Below the pieces are notes generated by a model that ran no database searches, was not told where the DNA came from, and saw nothing but the letters and a program-made list of their open reading frames with translations. Position numbers and translations under genes: made by a program. Below, one piece after another: positions 60,560 to 64,000 of a stretch of 64,000 nt of DNA; the first letter of the stretch is position 1, and each line of letters begins with the position of its first letter. Source of the DNA: Nitrospiraceae bacterium. GTDB lineage: Bacteria > Nitrospirota > Nitrospiria > Nitrospirales > Nitrospiraceae. Location: the NCBI GenBank assembly GCA_919902665.1, contig CAKKRK010000098.1, positions 21,230-85,229 of the forward strand, written 5' to 3'.

Positions 60560-61669
60560 ATGCAACACAGACACTGTTTCGGATTCGTATTGGCGGTCAT
60601 ATTGGCTTTCGCACCGTCGATGCATGCGCAAACGCCACCCGAAAAACTAACACTAAATCAGGCGCTGCAGGGGCTACTAAATGAGATGGTGCAGGACCTG
60701 GCGGCGACACCAACGGGCAGCGAGCGCGATGCAAAACGCGAGCGCATAATCAAATTCGCTGCCGGAATCACACCCGTACCGGCGGTACCGCCCGAGGCAG
60801 AACGTTTCGAAGACCGTGCGCGGTATGTGTTTGAAAATGCTAAGTCTGTAGCTGATTTGCTCAACGCCGCCAGTGAATATGCTAAGGCCACTAATGCTGC
60901 GCCCTGGATCGCCGGCTATTACTTCGATACGTGCATAATTCTGGAGAAAGCTAACAAGCTGGTTCCGGCTATAAGGAATTGCAAGTGGTATTTGGTCGCG
61001 GCTCCCGACGCGACAGACGCACGCGAAGTGCGCAGACGCATCGCCGGATTGGAGTATGCTCTGGAGCGGAGGCGTGAAGGTCATTCACATCGGAAAAGCT
61101 CTAAGGATATTTGTACTGATTTAGAGCGGCATGAGACGGGCGCAAAGGTTGCCAGCATCGGAGCCCGAAAACTCTCGGTCAAGCTCATTACGGCAATGTA
61201 TGGCGGTACTCCCAGAAATCAGGTCATGATCTCGATCATCACTGGTACTACATCGGTTGGCAACATAAAACGTTTGAATTTGGATCCTATCTATGAGACG
61301 GGGTTTGACCTGGATGGAACTTTGTACGACCTGAGCATAGACCGGGACGGCAAGATTACGGTCTGGCACAACCGGCGTGCGGTAATTATCACCAGCATCG
61401 ACGAGCTAACTCAACTGCGTAACGACCAGCTGAATACTGGCAGGCTTTTGACCCAGGGTGACAAAACTTTTGTATCGCAGTGTCAGGGAGGACCAGTTGC
61501 AGCAAACGATGGTGCTCGCGTAGTAGGGTGGCTGCTTTTCGCTAGCGACTGTTCGGGCCAGGTGATAGGTCCGAAACCCGGCTGGCTTCCGACGAGGTAT
61601 ATTGAACCATTTGGCTTACCGACAGGAGGTTTCGAGGAACCTGGCCCCGATGCCTGTGATCGGTACTGA
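60560..61669 (+). CDS. Exported protein: N-terminal helical-repeat module with unknown C-terminal domain (set B)
   Basis: Start ATG 60560 (369 residues). Signal peptide (FGFVLAVILAFAPSMHAQ). The N-terminal 180 residues share order with the gene at 63319: RERIIKFAAGITPVPAVPPEA, then a TPR-like helical pair (ASEYAKATNAAPWIAGYYFD, ILEKANKLVPAIRNCKWYLVAAPDATDAREVRRRIAGLEYAL). The rest is different and AT-richer, with ICTDLERHETGAKVASIGARKL and QCQGGPVAANDGARVVGWLLF, and is not recognised. Immediately after its TGA (61667-61669), in the same frame, the old C-terminal tail continues. The function is unknown. Confidence 0.7.
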   Translation: MQHRHCFGFVLAVILAFAPSMHAQTPPEKLTLNQALQGLLNEMVQDLAATPTGSERDAKRERIIKFAAGITPVPAVPPEAERFEDRARYVFENAKSVADLLNAASEYAKATNAAPWIAGYYFDTCIILEKANKLVPAIRNCKWYLVAAPDATDAREVRRRIAGLEYALERRREGHSHRKSSKDICTDLERHETGAKVASIGARKLSVKLITAMYGGTPRNQVMISIITGTTSVGNIKRLNLDPIYETGFDLDGTLYDLSIDRDGKITVWHNRRAVIITSIDELTQLRNDQLNTGRLLTQGDKTFVSQCQGGPVAANDGARVVGWLLFASDCSGQVIGPKPGWLPTRYIEPFGLPTGGFEEPGPDACDRY

Positions 61670-61804
61670 CTGGGCAACCTGAACGACGCGGAGCGCACCC
61701 TGAAGTGGTTCCTGCTTTCTAATCCAGGTGAAAGTGAAGCACGCGAGGCGGAGGACCGGATCTACGGACTCTCCGCCAAGCGCAAGCTCGTGGGAGCCCA
61801 ATAG
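61670..61804 (+). pseudogene. Relic of the set-B C-terminal tail (matches 63697-63810)
   Basis: Right after the TGA of the gene at 60560 and in its frame, the sequence reads LGNLNDAERTLKWFLL, SNPGESEAREAEDRIYGL and SAKRKLVGAQ, then TAG at 61802-61804. This is nearly the same as LNDAERTLKWFLLTNPGESE in the gene at 63319. DNA similarity starts at about 61664, a few bases before the stop, so the end of the new C-terminal part meets the old tail there. Confidence 0.8.
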
Positions 61805-61861
61805 GGCGTCAGCAGGGCGATCGCTTGCCGTAGCGTTCTAATCTAAGCTGAAAGGAAAACA

Positions 61862-63229
61862 ATGAGCTCATTCAAATCACTTGATGCAGTCATCACCGGG
61901 TATGCCTACGAAAACGCAACGACAGCACTCGGTGTTCTCGAAGAGGGCACCAAAACCAAAAAGTGGATATCCACTGAAATGCTATGTACTCTCGATAACT
62001 TTATTAAGGTGATGCTTTTCAGCGACCGAATATTTTTCGGTGGGTGCGCGGGAGAAAAAGAGGGATACGTAGTGCCTCGCAATGCAGAGTTCGGTGCTAG
62101 CGAGAAAGCGCGAAGTCTTTTTGACGATGATGGAATCTTTCACCCAATCAACAAGTTCGAGGGCGATGGAGAGCTGGCGAGAAGGATCGTCGCTGATGCT
62201 CTAAAACCAGTAGACGTTTCATCCGCCGCCCTATTTGTATTGACTGGTTCTTGGGAGACGAAACAACTCGTTATTCGGCAAGAAATGGTAACGATAGACG
62301 CATTCTTTATTGAGCACTCCATTCAGCATGGTGGGCTACCCATGTTTAAACCGGTGTTTCCCGGCGAACATCTTTACCTTGGTCTCAGGCAGAGTGTAAT
62401 TAAATCACCCATCGCTACTCATACGATTGCAGACCTAGTAGGCCGACGCATTCGGATGCTTGTCCGTGAAAAGATGCAGAATTTGAACAATACGTTAGTG
62501 CCCATAGGGGCCGCTCCTATACCCACACTCCCCCCTGTTTTTGTTGCGCGCACTTTGTACGATTGTTCAACGCCCTCGTTTCTGTCGCGTATCTTGAAAC
62601 ATCAATCTAGTGGGGAGGATATCGTTCCTACACTCTTGGCGATTCGGAACAGTCAGGCGATGACAAGAATCCGAAAATGGATGAGTGAATGCATGGAACT
62701 CATAACAAGCCAAGATGTAAATAAGCTGGCGCAGGCAAGGACAATTTATGACAAGCTAAACTCGTTTCCACTGGAGGATGACATAACTGAAGAGGAATTC
62801 GCTAAAGGTTCTCTTGATATTATAGCGGATGCGGCAAAAGGTGATGTGCTAGGAATTCTGGCTGTGCTTGTTCAGCCCCTGATGAAATATTATGGCGGTT
62901 TCCCAATGGGTGTCCTGCGAGGCTTGGGCGGTCAAAAGGGTGAATCGAAACATATTGATGAGTTCCTTGAGAAAACTTTTACAGCAAAATTTACCCCGTC
63001 TGAAATGGATTATGTTTCGACTCTTCTAGAGTTGCCGGACAATGTAGCTGACTGGAAAATTGAAAAAGCGCTTTTCCAAGTTACTGCAGGCCGTATTGAT
63101 TCTTCAGCCCCAAATCTTTCTCGGCCCTGTTTCGTGCGGAGCGCAAACGCTCATTATATTGAGAACGCGAAAACAGATTTTGATGATCTGTTCAAAAGTG
63201 CAGTGCCACTCCAAGACAAGAATATCTAA
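61862..63229 (+). CDS. Cytoplasmic protein of unknown function, AT-richer than its neighbours
   Basis: The 455-residue protein has no signal peptide. It begins MSSFKSLDAVITGYAYENATTALGV (here: SSFKSLDAVITGYAYEN) and is rich in Asp, Lys and Ile codons that differ from the flanking genes, so it was probably acquired recently. Patches such as FVARTLYDCSTPSFLSRILKHQS and LLAIRNSQAMTRIRKWM look conserved and folded, but I recognise no domain. It sits between two set-B genes, where it might be a partner or immunity-like protein (speculation) or a passenger. Confidence 0.65.
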   Translation: MSSFKSLDAVITGYAYENATTALGVLEEGTKTKKWISTEMLCTLDNFIKVMLFSDRIFFGGCAGEKEGYVVPRNAEFGASEKARSLFDDDGIFHPINKFEGDGELARRIVADALKPVDVSSAALFVLTGSWETKQLVIRQEMVTIDAFFIEHSIQHGGLPMFKPVFPGEHLYLGLRQSVIKSPIATHTIADLVGRRIRMLVREKMQNLNNTLVPIGAAPIPTLPPVFVARTLYDCSTPSFLSRILKHQSSGEDIVPTLLAIRNSQAMTRIRKWMSECMELITSQDVNKLAQARTIYDKLNSFPLEDDITEEEFAKGSLDIIADAAKGDVLGILAVLVQPLMKYYGGFPMGVLRGLGGQKGESKHIDEFLEKTFTAKFTPSEMDYVSTLLELPDNVADWKIEKALFQVTAGRIDSSAPNLSRPCFVRSANAHYIENAKTDFDDLFKSAVPLQDKNI

Positions 63230-63318
63230 AAGGAGAGGGAAAGCATTAGCACGCGTAGACTGGGCCTGGCGAAGTGAAACCCAGGGAACCCACATTGCCG
63301 AATGAGGGAGCATGAGCG

Positions 63319-64000
63319 ATGACATCTGCCAATAAACGACTGATTGTTTTCCTCACATGCTCGGCTCTGGCCACGAGCGCCTACGCCCAATCCCCACGCG
63401 AACAATTAAACCAGATGGTCGAGCAATTGCAGCAACTGACAACTCAGCTGCAACAGACCCCGAACGACAACGTCCTACGCGAGCGCATCATCAAGCTCGG
63501 TGTAGAGCTCAGACCAGCACCCGCGGTGCCGGAGGAGGCGCGTCGATCGTTCGTGGAAGGCATAAACATCGTCAAGCTGGCGAAGGACGCGAGCAGTCAA
63601 AAACTCGCCATCGAGAGTTTTAGTGAAGCCCTGAAGATTGCGCCTTGGTGGGGCGACGCCTACTATAATCTGGCGGTGGCCCAGGAACTGACCGGGCAAC
63701 TGAACGACGCGGAACGCACGCTCAAGTGGTTCTTGCTCACCAATCCAGGCGAGAGCGAGGCTCGGGAGGCGCAGGACCGGATCTACGGACTCTCTGCCAA
63801 GCGAAAGCTCGCGATAGCGGAGGCCGGGGCCAAGCAGGAGGAAGCGGATCGAGAGATGGCGGCCCAGGCACAACGCTTCGTGGGGGACTGGTTCCGGGAC
63901 GGAAGAGGAGGGGACGGCTCAGAAACACGCCATACATTAACCATTAGGGCGCTTCCGGGTTTAGCATGGGTACAGATCGAGCCCTCCACAGTGGAAGTAA
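63319..64000 (+). CDS. Exported TPR-type protein, set B (runs off right edge)
   Basis: From ATG 63319 the frame is open to the end of the window without a stop (227 codons). Signal peptide (LIVFLTCSALATSAYAQ), then RERIIKLGVELRPAPAVPEEA and a TPR pair (ASQKLAIESFSEALKIAPWWGDAYYNLAVAQELTG and LNDAERTLKWFLLTNPGESEAREAQDRIYGL), written here in parts, as in the gene at 60560 and the relic at 61670. It then continues with a charged helix (AIAEAGAKQEEADREMAAQA) and a new segment to the edge. C-terminal domain and function are not visible. Confidence 0.75.
   Translation, partial: MTSANKRLIVFLTCSALATSAYAQSPREQLNQMVEQLQQLTTQLQQTPNDNVLRERIIKLGVELRPAPAVPEEARRSFVEGINIVKLAKDASSQKLAIESFSEALKIAPWWGDAYYNLAVAQELTGQLNDAERTLKWFLLTNPGESEAREAQDRIYGLSAKRKLAIAEAGAKQEEADREMAAQAQRFVGDWFRDGRGGDGSETRHTLTIRALPGLAWVQIEPSTVEV

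Noticed and set aside
1..64000. CRISPR arrays, prophage or intact insertion sequences
   Set aside because: No regular direct repeats with spacers, no capsid, tail or transposase-like product was found on either strand.

Overview
The window looks like about 64 kb of a Nitrospira-type chromosome (Nitrospirota). The grounds are moderately high GC, a dense two-strand gene layout, a full tol-pal operon running into mutL and miaA, plant/bacterial-type gltB-gltD, an AmgK/MurU-type recycling pair, many large hybrid histidine kinases, and a small secreted c-type cytochrome. No rRNA, CRISPR array, prophage or intact transposase was seen. The genus is inferred from overall character, since no marker gene was compared.

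Layout. 1-1138: 5' part of a GH57 glycosidase (runs off the left edge) and a VanZ-like protein. 1231-12166: a signalling block with three LuxR/NarL-type regulators (one with Glu in place of the phosphoacceptor Asp, one with its 5' half broken by two stop codons), two related thousand-residue hybrid histidine kinases, a fragment of a Cache-type sensor between them, and a REC protein. 12275-18115: AmgK and MurU homologues, an NtrC-type sigma-54 regulator, a DUF1015 protein and a trans-polyprenyl diphosphate synthase. 18334-24335: gltB and gltD, the two GOGAT subunits. 24565-33733: small accessory and housekeeping genes (an isolated Hcp-like protein, PilZ, DUF5069, an NlpC/P60-like lipoprotein, a Ycf46-like AAA+ ATPase, a metallo-beta-lactamase-fold hydrolase, a methyltransferase, lipoproteins). 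33846-38670: trpS, a site-2-protease homologue, a LpoA-like TPR/periplasmic-binding lipid-envelope protein, and a Xer recombinase. 38770-39054: tRNA-Val and tRNA-Asp.

39128-52099 is one long plus-strand run: tolQ, tolR, tolA, tolB, pal, two CpoB/YbgF-like genes, mutL, miaA, a methylthioadenosine phosphorylase, a PfkB kinase, a TPR lipoprotein and a RodZ-like HTH protein. Many of these genes overlap or lie a few bases apart. They join envelope constriction and cell shape with mismatch repair, tRNA modification and purine/methionine salvage. A monocistronic cytochrome c (clear sigma-70 promoter and terminator) and a secreted protein with five repeats follow.

The last 9 kb is accessory in character. 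A Phd-RelE toxin-antitoxin pair has been split by a 200-bp MITE-like element flanked by TA. Removing the element with one TA on paper restores an antitoxin stop codon nine bases ahead of the toxin start. From 56980 to the right edge lie Sec-exported proteins in two paralogous sets. Members of a set share the N-terminal half but carry unrelated C-terminal halves, one of them papain-like. Twice, a decayed piece of the C-terminal region of a paralogue lies directly downstream of a stop codon. This is the pattern left by C-terminal module replacement in polymorphic secreted proteins, and it is the best candidate here for an undescribed system.
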